From Cryptomeria japonica (taxonomy: Eukaryota > Streptophyta > Pinopsida > Cupressales > Cupressaceae), in assembly GCF_030272615.1 (NCBI RefSeq), contig NC_081414.1, positions 822,363,896-822,427,895 on the forward strand: a DNA stretch of 64,000 nucleotides, in the 5' to 3' direction. Below, piece after piece: positions 53,821-64,000 of the stretch. The notes beneath the pieces were generated by a model that was not told the DNA's origin, ran no database searches, and saw only the letters and a program-made list of their open reading frames with translations. Both the position numbers and the translations under genes were made by a program. Position 1 is the stretch's first letter, and each line of letters opens with the position of its first letter.

Positions 53821-55471
53821 TTGAATCACCCAGAAGAGAAAATTCTAGGAAATAAGAATGATGGTGTGCAGAATAGAAGAACACTTGCCCGGAATGATGA
53901 ACAAGTCAACTCCTACCTCATGACTGAAGTAGAACAAAAAAAAATCAATGAGGCCAACAAAAGACATGAATGGATGGATGCCATGAAAGAAGAACTCCAA
54001 CAGATTGATAATAACAAGACTTGGGAATTAGTCCCTAGATCGGAAGACAAGAACATCATTGGCACTAAATGGCTCTATTAGAATAAGATGAATGAAGAAG
54101 GTAAAATTGTTAGACATAAAGCTAGACTAGTGTGCAAAGGATACTCTCAGGTGGAGGGAATTGACTTTGAAGAAATATTTGCACTAGTAGCTAGATTCAA
54201 AGAAATTAGAAATGTTTCTAGCCTTCTCTGCCTACAATGGTTATAAAGTATATAAAATGGATGTAAAATCTGCCTTCCTAAATGGAAATTTGGAAGAAGA
54301 AGTGTACATGGAGCAACCAGAAGGATTTTTGCTCCATGATGATGAAACATTTGTGTGTTAGTTGAGGAAAGCCCTATATGGTTTAAAGCAAGCTCCTAGA
54401 GCATGGTATTCAAGATTAGATTAGTACCTGAAGGAGCAGGGATTCAAAAGGGGGAGTGTTGACATCAATTTGTACATAAAAAAAAGATGAAAACCACATG
54501 ATCATTATGGTTGTGTATGTAGATGACATTATATTTGGAGGCAACATGGACACCCTCTACAAAGAGCTTGTTGATCAGATGCAGATAGAATTTGAGATGT
54601 CAATTCTTAGTGAATTGACATACTTCCTTGGTTTGTAGATACTACAGCAAGATAAGGGAATATTTATCTCATAAATCAAGTATGCAAAGGGAATGTTGAA
54701 GAAATTTCAACTGGAGGATTGCAAACTGGTAAGTACCCCCATGGTGACTGGAAGTAAATTAAGCATGAATGATGAATCACTGGTGGTGGATCAAACTTTG
54801 TATAGATCCATGATAGGTAGTCTATTATATTTAAGTGCTTCTAGACCAGATATATTACAGGCAGTGTGCATGGTGGACATATTTCAAGATGCACCTAAGC
54901 AATCACATATGAATGTTGTAAGTAGAATCTTTAGGTACCTACAAGGAACACTCAATTGTGGATTGTGGTATCCTAAACAAGGGGAATTCATCTTGGAAGC
55001 ATATACTAATGCTGATTGGGTAGGTTGCATTTATGATTGAAAGAGCACAAGTGGTGGTGCATTCTTCCTAGGTGACAGGTTGGTCTCATGGCATAGCAAG
55101 AAGTAGGACTCAGTCTCTCTATCAACTGCTGAAGCAGAATATATGGTTGCTACTACATGTTGCTCTCAGGTGCTTTGGATGAAGAAGACTCTCAAAGACA
55201 TATAGGTGGACATCACTAATCCTATTCTCATTTAGTGTGATAATTCAAGTGCAATCAACATCACAAAGAATCCTGTGATGCATTCCAGGACAAAGCATAT
55301 AGCCCTCAAGTATCATTTTATCAGAGAAAAGGTTGAAGGAAAAGAAGTAAGGGTGGATTATGTCCCTACTGGAGAACAAGTAGTGAACATTTTTACCAAA
55401 CCATTACCGGTAAGGACTTTTGAGTACTTAAGACACAAGTTGGGAGTTGTGTCATCTACTTTATGCACTTG
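53821..55471 (+). pseudogene. CopD reverse transcriptase - RNase H
   Basis: 53821-54081: linker and RT start (RHEWMDAMKEELQQIDNNKT, KNIIGTKWLY). Through 54082-54690 in broken frames: [55 protein letters not shown], catalytic VVYVDDIIFGGN near 54510-54540. 54693-55040: MVTGSKLSMNDESLVVDQTL, SLLYLSASRPDILQAV, YTNADWVGCIYD. After stops, 55275-55471: MMHSRTKHIALKYHFIREKV, VNIFTKPLPVRTFEYLRHKL. About ten nonsense codons or shifts. Confidence 0.85.
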
Positions 55472-55643
55472 AGAAAGGAAGCATTTATATAGTTCAAGGG
55501 GAGTTCATAGCAGGCAAAGGGGGAGTTATGTATGGATAAGAAGGGGGAGTGTACAACACCCTTTGTCATTGTGTCAAATGGGGAGAAATGTACCAGTATG
55601 AAGTGTCTTGCAGTAAGATGACATCATTGCCAAAGGGGGAGAT
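55472..55643 (+). promoter_or_regulatory. CopD 3' untranslated region with about five polypurine tracts
   Basis: CAAGGGGAG, AAAGGGGGAG, AAGGGGGAG, AATGGGGAG and the LTR-adjacent AAAGGGGGAGA (55632-55642) occur within 150 bp. Multiple tracts of this kind are known from the Sirevirus branch of Copia; I do not assign the lineage on this alone. Confidence 0.6.
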
Positions 55644-57193
55644 TTTTGGCAATTTGGCATTAAATTGTCATTGATGTCAACCAGTTTAGGTAGGTCACTA
55701 ATAAGTAAGAAATGGTGATAGGGATAAGAAGATCCAGACATAAGAATGACTACTGGTAAATGTGACTTGTGACATCTAATTGTAAAGAAGGCTTACCGGT
55801 AAGGCATAAACCAGGATGAAGGTTGTTTGTATTTTATGAAGGCACAAAAAATTGTAAACAAAATAGAGGGGATGTTTGATGGTCATATTGGTAACATAAA
55901 GTAAATCGATAGTCAACCTTGGTCGATAAAGTATGTCAAAATGACATAAGAATCCAAGAAAAGGTGGATGTCGATGAGCATGACAACTAGATGCCACATG
56001 GAGGTGTTGCAGAGGTTGGTGGAGTGTGCATCGATGCAACAATTAGTGAGAAGGTCAGCTTTAATGAGGAACCCACAAGTCACAAAGGATGCCAGAAGAT
56101 TGTGGCTCGAGGAAGGCAAGATGGAAAAGAAGCTACCCTGATTTTGCAAGAAGATTTGATATTTGTACCTGTTAGGTGAAGGGAAAAATAAATCCATTAA
56201 TGGCGAGTGACAGAGAAAAGAAGAAAAAACATGGTACAAACCTCTTGAATTAGAAAACACACATTGGATTGCGCACATCTACAGGTGATTGATCGATATC
56301 ATGAAGATCCTTTCCTTGAAAAAGCAGATCAGATAAAATCATCTTCAAATTGAGTTGAAGAAGTAAAACCTAACATGACAATGTTTGAATGCATTCTTGG
56401 TGGCAATCCATGAATATAAATACATGAGATCGAGACAGAAAGGATTGATGCTGGAAGAGGAGAAGAAAATTGAAGAGAGATATAGTATAGAGTAGAATTA
56501 TCTCACTTAGAATTTATTCTAAGAAAGTTGCAAAGTGATTCATCAAGAAAACTGGTGAGAGAGGGTTTAACTGACAATGATTGAATACTAGTATAACTAC
56601 AGCTAGTTTCAATAGTTGAGAAAACCAGTGAGGTGTGGTAGAGGAAGAAGGCATCCAAGGGTGACATAGTGAGTTGTGAGACTATGAGAGAGTGAGAGAA
56701 GAGAGGCCAAGAATCAGAGAGAGTGATCTCACAACCGGCAGTGTGAGATCCAGTAAAGAAGAGAAGACTGTCAACCGACAGTAACATATATGATCAAGAG
56801 TTGCAGAACTCATTTTGCCACAAGAAGCCATAACTATATCTAAATTGTATTTTCAATATACATCACCAAGTTGGAGCTTGGTGCAGGGGTTGGTGCTCCT
56901 TGGGTTGGTTCCCTAAATCTTTGTCATTCATTGGTTTACTTGTGAGTCTGGATTGGAGTAGTAGTGTCCAACAACATTTCTCACTGAGGTTTTTCCTATA
57001 TTGGGTTATCCTAGTACATCTGGTGTGGCGGGTTGCATTTTATGATTTTCTTCTTTGGTCTCATCCTTTGCTTTACTGGTTTGTTTGTTTAAGTACTTAA
57101 GATAATAGCCACTATTCTGAAGTTGCCTTAAAAGTGAAAAAAGTTTAGGAACCACTAATTCATCCCCCTCTTAGTGGTACTCTGTGTTCACCA
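55644..57193 (+). repeat. CopD 3' LTR (1,550 bp)
   Basis: The first dinucleotide is TT instead of TG (one G-to-T change against the 5' LTR). Ends TTCACCA. Confidence 0.9.
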
Positions 57194-57195
57194 TA

Positions 57196-57238
<43 letters not shown>

Positions 57239-57273
57239 GCGTATGTGTATCTGTATGTGTATGTGTATGCGTA

Positions 57274-57328
<55 letters not shown>

Positions 57329-57355
57329 GTGTGTGTGCATACATACATACATACA
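57194..57355 (+). repeat. Hexamer microsatellite, right part (TGTATG)n
   Basis: Continues the array broken at 48241, with two single-base variants, then (CATA)n to about 57355. Cys-Met/Cys-Val frames here are artefacts. Confidence 0.95.
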
Positions 57356-57964
57356 TGTTGGTAAATAGATTTGTTGCTTTAACTAATCTTCTTTGAAGAA
57401 CACTATTTCGCCCTATGATCAGCAACAAAATGTTCACAACAGTTGAAGAACTATAAAGAGAATAGAAATTCCTCTTTCCATTAATTTTTTCCACCTCACC
57501 CATGGTCTTGGAAATCCTATAAATAGCCCCCTTGTTGGAGCACAAATCCCATCCCATCTCATTTGCATCTTAGGCATTGTTACTATAGGCATGATAGCTC
57601 TTAGCATTATCATTGGAGCATTGTTATTATAGCTTAATTGCATCTTAGATAGAGCTTAATTTCTAGCATAATCATTGAATCATGTAGCTTAATCTTCTCT
57701 TTGCTAGCTTAAATGCATCATCATTATCATCTCAAATCCTCCATGTAGGTGTAGTCAAGTCACTGGAAATGCTTATCCATATCTGAGAGAAAATCCACAC
57801 TCGCATCTCTTAGGAGGCGATAGATCGATTAGCCATGGTTTTATCTTTCTTTGTTTTAAATTCGCTAACCATGCTTGTAATGATCTATTTAGTGTTTTGT
57901 GTTGCAAATGTAGGTATCACACTTCATAGGCATGACACTAAGTATTGAGTGTTTTGTGTTTTTC
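57356..57964. other. Anonymous DNA between the microsatellite and E5
   Basis: No frame or terminal repeat identified. It contains repeated short phrases TAGCTTAAT/CATTATCATT. Confidence 0.35.
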
Positions 57965-58833
57965 TGAATACCTTTCCCATAACCTATGCTGGTATGTGTT
58001 CTGCATTGATTAGATAAGTGTCCATATCTTCCACAAACATAACATCTTACATTCATTCTGCAATTTTCTAAATTATGACCAATTTTGTTGCACTTTGAAC
58101 ATTGACCGATGGGTGTATTAGTGTTTTGATGATTTCTAGATCTACAATGATTTTCTCTTTGACCATACTTGTTACAGTTAAAGCATTTCCCATTGAATTT
58201 GTAAGCATTACATTGTCTTACCAGTTTGCTATGATCATGATTGTTTGTAATACCAGAGCTTTCACCAACTTCTAAGCCAAGGCCATTTGTATCACCATTA
58301 GGTTTCTAATTCTTCAGCATGTCACCAAGTTCTTCTGAACTTTTCTTGAATTTCTCCTTGTGTTGATTTGCAATAGTCACTTCATTCTCCAACATTTCTT
58401 TCTATCTCATGAGTTCAGTTCTGTCATTTTGTGTATGCATCAGATCTATCTTCAACATATCATTTTCATGACTGAGTCATGTGTTTTAATTTCTAGCATC
58501 ATTTAGTCTTCTAACCAATTCTTCTTCATTCTTCTTTTGATTTTCATTTTCTTTACAAAATCTCATAGTCATATCTTGCATCTCATTCTTCATTGAAGTG
58601 TTTTCTTGTCTCAGCTTGTTCACAAGATCATTAAGAGTTTCTTGTTCATCTTCATTATTTTGCATCTTTTCACAAAGATCTCTTCTCTTGTTTCTTGCAA
58701 TAGTAAGATTTTCTTGAAGTGCTTGAATAATATCCTGTGCAGCCTTTAGATCATCTTCAAGTTTGATATTATTTAATTTTTCTACATCATAGTCTGAAAG
58801 AGCTGTTTCCAATTGCTTGCTTAAGTTTTCCAT
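57965..58833 (-). pseudogene. E5 gag-like protein: coiled coil plus three zinc knuckles
   Basis: The ATG at 58833 starts MENLSKQLETALSDYDVEKL and a strongly helical Glu/Asn/Lys stretch to 58486. After a stop (58483-58485), downstream frames carry CFNCNKYGQRENHC (His replaced by Gln), then canonical CSKCNKIGHNLENC and CYVCGRYGHLSNQC (about 58125-57990). Same architecture as the E1 first ORF and the CopD gag C-terminal half. No UBN2 part. Confidence 0.65.
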
Positions 58834-58904
58834 CTCTACCAGTGTCAAGATCTTCCTCAAGCTATTAGACTTTTGAAAATAGAGCACCGAGCTTTGATAC
58901 CAAT

Positions 58905-59636
58905 TGTTAGGATTCCTAGAGATACTGAGAGGGGGGGTGAATCAATATTTGACTGGTATATGAAATTTCTTAACTTATAACATGAAAAGCATATCAAAAC
59001 TATGTACCAGTAAACAAGAAATAATGCAGTAAATAAGAATAACAACCACAACATGAAAAGCACAACATAACACAATATTTTAATGAGGATACTCGATGTG
59101 CGAAAAACCTCGATGGGATTTGTGACCCACAATATTTGTTTACTGGCCAACAAGGGAATATTACTACTACAATAGGGGCCTGCACATGCAGGAAGGCCAA
59201 GTGCCTAGAGCTCACTGTTCAATTACAAAGGAAGTCACACTGACTTACAAAAATAGATTATATAAATCCAATGTCTTGTATTGCTTCCAATCGGCATCAG
59301 CTATGCCAGATTCAGTACCAGTTTAAGCTTTGCTACAACATAAAACCTTTAACCAATAATTTGCATATTAGGTTTGCTATTACTTTTCCATACTTCACAT
59401 CCTATATCATCTACTACAAAAATGATCTCATACATATATGAGTCATGTTACAATCCACCATGTCGGCTTTACAAATTTTTTTTACAATTAATTACAAAAT
59501 GCATTAATACAAAATTGATGTCGGCCAGGGTGCCAGTATTCTTCTTTTTGGTACCAGTGTATTGTATGCTGGTGTAGGATCTGCTAGTGCCGGTGCCTAC
59601 CGGTATCACATGATTGCAAGGTTGCCATCAATGACA
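58905..59636 (-). repeat. E5 5' LTR (about 730 bp)
   Basis: The left end TGTTAGGATTCC is two bases from the primer site. The right end is placed at ATGACA because its complement starts TGTCATTGATGGCAAC; this end is less certain. Confidence 0.6.
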
Positions 59637-61006
59637 ATACCTTCAATCACCTACAATTTCTCATTGGAGTGTGCATTTGCCAATAGAGTTAAATTTAATT
59701 TATTTATTTTTAAATTAAAAAATGATTATGACAAAGAAGTTTCATTGTTTTTTGTGGAATAATGAGATAATTTATAGTCTCATTTTATTTTGATATTTTG
59801 AGAGTATTTTTTATGTATGTGGTTTGTAAGAAGACAAGACTTAATAACCTTTAAATTCTATCTTGAATTGAGAGATGTACTTGGGAGTGATCGATGAGTA
59901 AAATTAGAACAATCATAATGAAAAATAGAGTGTAGAACAATATAAATCATTAAGATATGTAACTAAAAAATATTTCATATTCAAAATCATAAATTGTATG
60001 AATTAATTTTTAAAATAATTTTAACTATAAAACACAATTTTGATCTAAAAAAAGTTTTACATTTAAAATATAAAAAATAAAAAAATAAATTGTATCTTCT
60101 TTAGTATTATAACAAATATTGCCAAAAGACAACCATTAGTATGTTGAAGTCACCATAAAGACTTATGATAATAACAATCTTGTATAGTACCAAATGAACT
60201 TACACACATAGGAGAAGCAAGAAAGAATGCTGAATTATTCGATTTAAAGCAGAGGTAGGACAATACATGTTAATAGAAATACAAACAAACCAAAAAGCAT
60301 TATAATTGATTCCACTTTACCTACAATCATTGTCAAAAGGTAGTTAAAGGACCCAAGCAAAGCATTTTTAGTTTTCCTAGATAACATTCTTTGACCACAA
60401 GCATATAGGGTGGTAACTACTGGTAGAAAATTCTCAGCATGTATGAAAATGATAGTTGCAGTGATGATGTAGTAGTAGACTAAATATGTTTTGTTTTTTA
60501 ATTTTAAAGTCGTAGATAAAAACTTCTATATTATTTTATTAGAGTTTTTATAATTTATTATATAGATTATAAACAATAGATTATAAAAATATTATATATT
60601 TGATATAGAGTATGAAAATATTGTATTTATAATTTATTTTTATTTTAAGTGATATTGGTATTAGGGAGTCATATTTCATATACTGATTGGAAAGAGATAA
60701 GAGTACAGAGTACAAAATGAAAACTTCATGGGAGTTCATAAAAATTATTTGAAACATATATGCATTATGCATATTTGATGCATTATCTCAATAGAAAACT
60801 ACATTAAATTTCATAACTATTTAGCAGTTTCTTCAACCAGTACAACATCTTCCTCAGTTGGTAATTTCATAACTATTGATTATGATCTAATCTTTATAAA
60901 AAAGGATTTAATGACAATCATTACAACAACAACACATAACATTAACAAAAAAATTCACAATGAATCACTAAAATTTCTTACAAATCCTTGAATCTCGAAT
61001 GCACTC
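59637..61006. other. Anonymous AT-rich DNA
   Basis: No gene or repeat recognised. Confidence 0.4.
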
Positions 61007-61178
61007 TATAGCGTCCTAAAATTGTGACACTTGCAATTTTGACTGCATTTTGGTCTTCACGATGGCGATGCAACACGAAACCTAAATGGAGACCCCGAAA
61101 CTTGCTCATGACACCAAAAACTGCATTTTTCCAGCACCCTGCCTGATCCCTCCTTGCACCCTGCTGTCCCGGGAGATG

Positions 61179-61236
61179 GGACCAGAGCACCCAGCGCCCT
61201 GGTCCCCCAGGACCATGGTGCCCAGTGCCCTGGTCC
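61179..61236 (+). promoter_or_regulatory. Two GC-rich hairpins in the Gyp LTR
   Basis: GGACCAG/CTGGTCC (61179-61185 with 61199-61205) and GGACCA/TGGTCC (61210-61215 with 61231-61236). The GC-rich block contrasts with the AT-rich surroundings. Confidence 0.55.
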
Positions 61237-61360
61237 CTGGCCCTATTTTGGGCCCAGTCTCTTATGGGGGCTTCGGGTCTTTTAGTTTGCAAATTGGAAA
61301 ATATTATTTCCTGGTCGGCCTAAGGTCGGGAAAATCAGTCTATCAACCCTAATTGGCAAG

Positions 61361-61367
61361 TATATAA
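61361..61367 (+). promoter_or_regulatory. Putative TATA box of Gyp
   Basis: TATATAA followed by ACTACATTTTCTCTC, a plausible start region. Confidence 0.5.
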
Positions 61368-62259
61368 ACTACATTTTCTCTCCCATTTTGGTAAGATGGA
61401 AAAAGAAAGGACATATGTGTACAAGATGCAGAAGCGATATTCAAACATTCAAACATTCAAGCATTCAAGCATTCCTTCAAGCAATTGAGCATTCTAAGTC
61501 TCCATTCAAGGCTAAGTGTTGCATTCAAGACAAGGATTCAACCATTGAAGAGGAGATCACATACTACATACAACATACAACATACAACAACATCTACACC
61601 TTCGCATGTAAGAATACAAACATTCTTACAACAAGGTACTAGTACTTGTTTTACATTACAAACATTTACATTTACAACATTTCTCATTTCTTGGTTAATT
61701 CCAAAACTGGGGTTTGACCTAAGGGCAAACCCCTAATCCCTAACCCCCCAATCGTCTTCACTTTTTTGTGTGTAGGTTGCAGGTACATGGCTGTAATTGA
61801 AGATCTGGAATCCTTGTGCATAGACGAACAGATCCCCCTTCGTTTCGCGGATTTTTCGGAGGACCGTGTGCACACCGGGCGCCATCGTCCCATCAAATTT
61901 TGCTCAAATTTGTAGGACAGTGTCGTCTCGATATTTTACTACTAATTCCAGGTCCGTAGCTTCATCCTATATCCCTATCTCTGTTTATAAGCGAATCTTT
62001 CTCACTTTTCATGCATCCCTAGCTTAATTCTTCTATCTACATTCTTTACGAAAGAGGGTAGCCTTGCTATCTTAATCCTTGAAACTCATTTAGAATCCAA
62101 TCTTGCATTGTGTGGGATTGGATCTTGTGGGTTTCAACCCCTCTTTTGAATGTAAAGTCTCCCCTAAGTGAAAACCGTCAATCCTAGTAACCTCCCTTCT
62201 CTCTCCTTGGAGTTGGAAGAGGGGAGAGCAACTAGGGTTCAATTTTCTGCTTTACATTT

Positions 62260-62275
62260 TGGTGAACCCGACATG
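62260..62275 (+). promoter_or_regulatory. Gyp primer binding site
   Basis: TGGTGAACCCGACATG; the first 13 bases would pair with a tRNA ending GTCGGGTTCACCA. tRNA species not identified. Confidence 0.6.
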
Positions 62276-63436
62276 AACATCCTTTTTGATTATTCATGGT
62301 TAGATTTGAAAATTGGATTCCTTGATTACATTTCCATGTTTGATCTTTTGCAAAATTTTAGAGGTTAATTGCATAAAAACCCTAAATTTTCTTTTTAGTA
62401 ATTAAGCTTGTGAAATGTTTAATTGTTAATGCTTGTTTCAGATTTTCCCTTCTACTGCAAATTATCAATTCATATTTGTGCTTTAATTCTAAAAATTAAG
62501 TGGTTAAGTGTCAAAACCCTAATTTTTGAAACCCTCTTGATTCAACCTTCGTCCGACAATTTCACCGATCAAAACATCTCCAAATCAGCTGTAACTTTGG
62601 ATTCCGTAATAAAATCATAATATCTTTCATCCCTGAAAATTTGGAAAAAAGTTGCGAGGACCGTGTGCACTCCGAGCGCCATCGTCCCTGACATTTTTTT
62701 CGAAATTTCGGGAGCTAGATCTTACTGTATTTTTCTGCTAAAATCCAGAATTTTGGCTGATTTTATCAATTATAACACTTTCAAAATTAAAGTCAAAGTT
62801 GGTCTAGTGATTGCTTGGATTGAGGCTCCTAATCATTCAAAAATTGTTGAAATTGAAATTTTGTGTCAAAATTGTGTTCTTACTGTCCTAAATCTGAAAA
62901 GTGTGTTTGCATTCATTCAAAATTTCAGTGCTTTATTCAAATTCTTACAATTTGTGACTTTTGAAATTAAGTGTTCAATTACAACAACTTTGATTTCCGC
63001 TTTCAAAATTGAATTTTGCGTGAAATTGAGTCAACTTTTAAATTTCAAAACTTGCATTGCTTTTGGTATTCCCTCTAAAATCATAAAATTCAAAATTTCA
63101 GTTTCCCTCTCGTTTTCAAAATTCAAATTTTGCATTTTTTGACAATCTTGGTAGGGTTCAATTTTGAGATTGCAACTTTAATTTGGCCTATCTACAGATC
63201 GTAAAATCACTCAATTTTTTCAGATTAGCTTTAAAATCATCATAACTTTCATCTCTGAAAATTTTGAAAAAAGTTGTGAGGACCGTGTGCACTCCGAGCG
63301 CCACGGTCCCTGACATTTTTTCCAAAATTTCGGGAGATTGTTATGATTGCATTTAACAGCCTAAATCTAGGAGATTGGCTGATTTTACTGAAATTTGCTA
63401 CCTCTAAATTCAAAATCTTCTCTCCCTCTCTAGTGC
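62276..63436 (+). promoter_or_regulatory. Gyp leader with repeated hairpin block
   Basis: A block of about 180 bp occurs near 62580-62760 and again near 63200-63390. Each contains GAGGACCGTGTGCACTCCGA followed by GCGCC...GTCCCTGACATTTT; a shorter copy is in the LTR at 61861-61890. The copy at 63280-63309 forms a perfect 8-bp stem. Confidence 0.65.
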
Positions 63437-64000
63437 ATGAGTTTTACAACAATAAGCCCTACTTACACAGTTCCCGTTAGACGAAGCCTTAGAATTAAGT
63501 CTTTCCGAGGTTTAATTACCGAGGAGATGGAACCTAATTTGAATAGCCTTTTTAACGAGGACACGGGTAATTCCTCTAATCCTCCTAATGATGAAGAAGC
63601 TCTCCATGAGGTTTCTGTAGAACAACTTTCAAAATTGGATAACCAATTTGGTGATTTTCAGCAATGGATGTCTCAAGAGTATCCCGATAGTCAAGCTCTT
63701 TCATTAATTGAGGGTCTAAAACGTATGGTTCAAAGTGATAAGAATGGAATTGATATTTTGCGTGGTATTGCACACATTGTGGATTCGAATGTGATGCCTA
63801 TGAAGAGTTGTGCCGAAAATTCAGGTTATACACAACCTCCCACTCAAGTCAATCATTTTGTTCTGTTGACAACTCCTATTGCTAGCATACCTACCTTTAC
63901 ATAAAACATAATGACTACTTCTATACAAGACATTCCGCCTATGATCACCAGTCATGGGGGCAATCCTTCCTCTTTAATTAACCCTCTTCCTTCATTCAAT
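63437..64000 (+). pseudogene. Gyp gag, N-terminal part (continues past the window)
   Basis: The ATG at 63437 opens MSFTTISPTYTVPVRRSLRI and an acidic/polar stretch (EEMEPNLNSLFNEDTGNSSN, LSKLDNQFGDFQQWMSQEYP, LIEGLKRMVQSDKNG). A TAA at 63902-63904 interrupts, but the same frame stays open to the window end (MTTSIQDIPPMITSHGG). The N-terminal basic VRRSLRIKS is common to Gypsy gags. No knuckle is reached in this window. Confidence 0.55.

Larger units (their letters stand above)
48242..57193 (+). mobile_element. CopD: Copia retrotransposon in a microsatellite, itself hit by TRIM-t
   Basis: 5' LTR 48242-49828, 3' LTR 55644-57193. Target duplication TATGT (48237-48241 and 57194-57198) is taken from the repeat array, so in principle it could also be chance, but the LTR borders coincide. 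Gag is unusually long, with an acidic/coiled-coil region and three or four knuckles. Pol is heavily mutated. TRIM-t (332 bp) lies in the integrase. Confidence 0.93.
57965..59636 (-). mobile_element. E5: truncated E1-like LTR element (LTR, primer site, gag-like ORF)
   Basis: The minus strand reads LTR (59636-58905), primer site (58902-58891: TGGTATCAAAGC), then a gag-like frame from 58833. The downstream part is missing and unrelated sequence starts near 57965, so the element is truncated. No target duplication can be tested. Confidence 0.75.
61007..62256 (+). repeat. Gyp 5' LTR (putative, about 1.25 kb)
   Basis: The left end is placed at TATAGCGTCCTAAAATTG, where TA replaces the expected TG. 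The right end is TTTACA, three bases before the primer site. The other LTR is outside the window, so limits are provisional. Confidence 0.5.
61007..64000 (+). mobile_element. Gyp: 5' part of a Gypsy-type LTR retrotransposon
   Basis: A putative LTR (61007-62256), a primer site with a non-iMet sequence, a 1.2-kb leader and the start of a gag frame are present; the rest is beyond the window. The Gypsy assignment rests on the primer-site type, the long leader and the gag style, not on pol. Confidence 0.6.

Overview
The window looks like intergenic DNA from a large, repeat-rich, AT-rich plant nuclear genome. A gymnosperm-like seed plant is my guess from the density and style of the elements; no host gene confirms it. 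I found no convincing intact host gene. Almost everything recognisable is transposable-element sequence, much of it nested. I use these names: E1 (1-6462, + strand, LTR element without pol), CopA (10705-22698, - strand, Copia), CopB (16031-22686, - strand, Copia nested in a CopA LTR), LINE-1 (22752-26677, + strand), DNA-T (26732-47281, large DNA transposon), CopC (34946-42591, + strand, Copia nested in DNA-T), CopD (48242-57193, + strand, Copia in a hexamer microsatellite), TRIM-t (53022-53353, + strand, miniature LTR element nested in the CopD integrase), E5 (about 57965-59636, - strand, truncated relative of E1) and Gyp (61007 to beyond 64000, + strand, Gypsy-like).

Layout. From 1 to 6462 an LTR element carries a coiled-coil/zinc-knuckle gag-like frame and a long unrecognised second frame instead of pol. 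From 6463 to 10704 there is anonymous AT-rich DNA with a (TA)n-type microsatellite. CopA follows, with target duplication TAAAA on both sides; CopB sits inside its upstream LTR with target duplication CACTT. A 5'-truncated LINE insertion with a 14-bp imperfect target duplication follows. It contains the end of ORF2 (reverse transcriptase, zinc-binding domain, RNase H), a downstream extra ORF and a LINE-like 3' tail.

The centre (26.7-47.3 kb) is best read as one DNA transposon. Inverted termini share a perfect 30-bp core, and about fifteen copies of a GCGYATACGTGG-like motif flank both ends in mirrored orientation. A decayed transposase gene on the + strand carries GHGKGEHDGAG and SDNCTTQFKN signatures. 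A convergent multi-exon gene of unknown function lies on the - strand. Between them are a 1.3-kb pyrimidine tract, a 52-bp tandem repeat and a roughly 360-bp satellite array that CopC has split.

The right part holds CopD, inserted into a (TGTATG)n microsatellite (target duplication TATGT). Its integrase is interrupted by a complete 332-bp TRIM whose two 135-bp LTRs each contain a 72-nt tRNA-like sequence (target duplication CAAGG). E5 and a Gypsy-type LTR, leader and gag fragment complete the window. The Gypsy LTR and leader repeat a GGACC...GGTCC hairpin.

The two most interesting objects are TRIM-t (tRNA-like LTRs) and DNA-T (a two-gene transposon with subterminal motif arrays). All coding sequences carry stops or frameshifts, so these are mostly fossils. 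Target duplications nevertheless define several insertions exactly.
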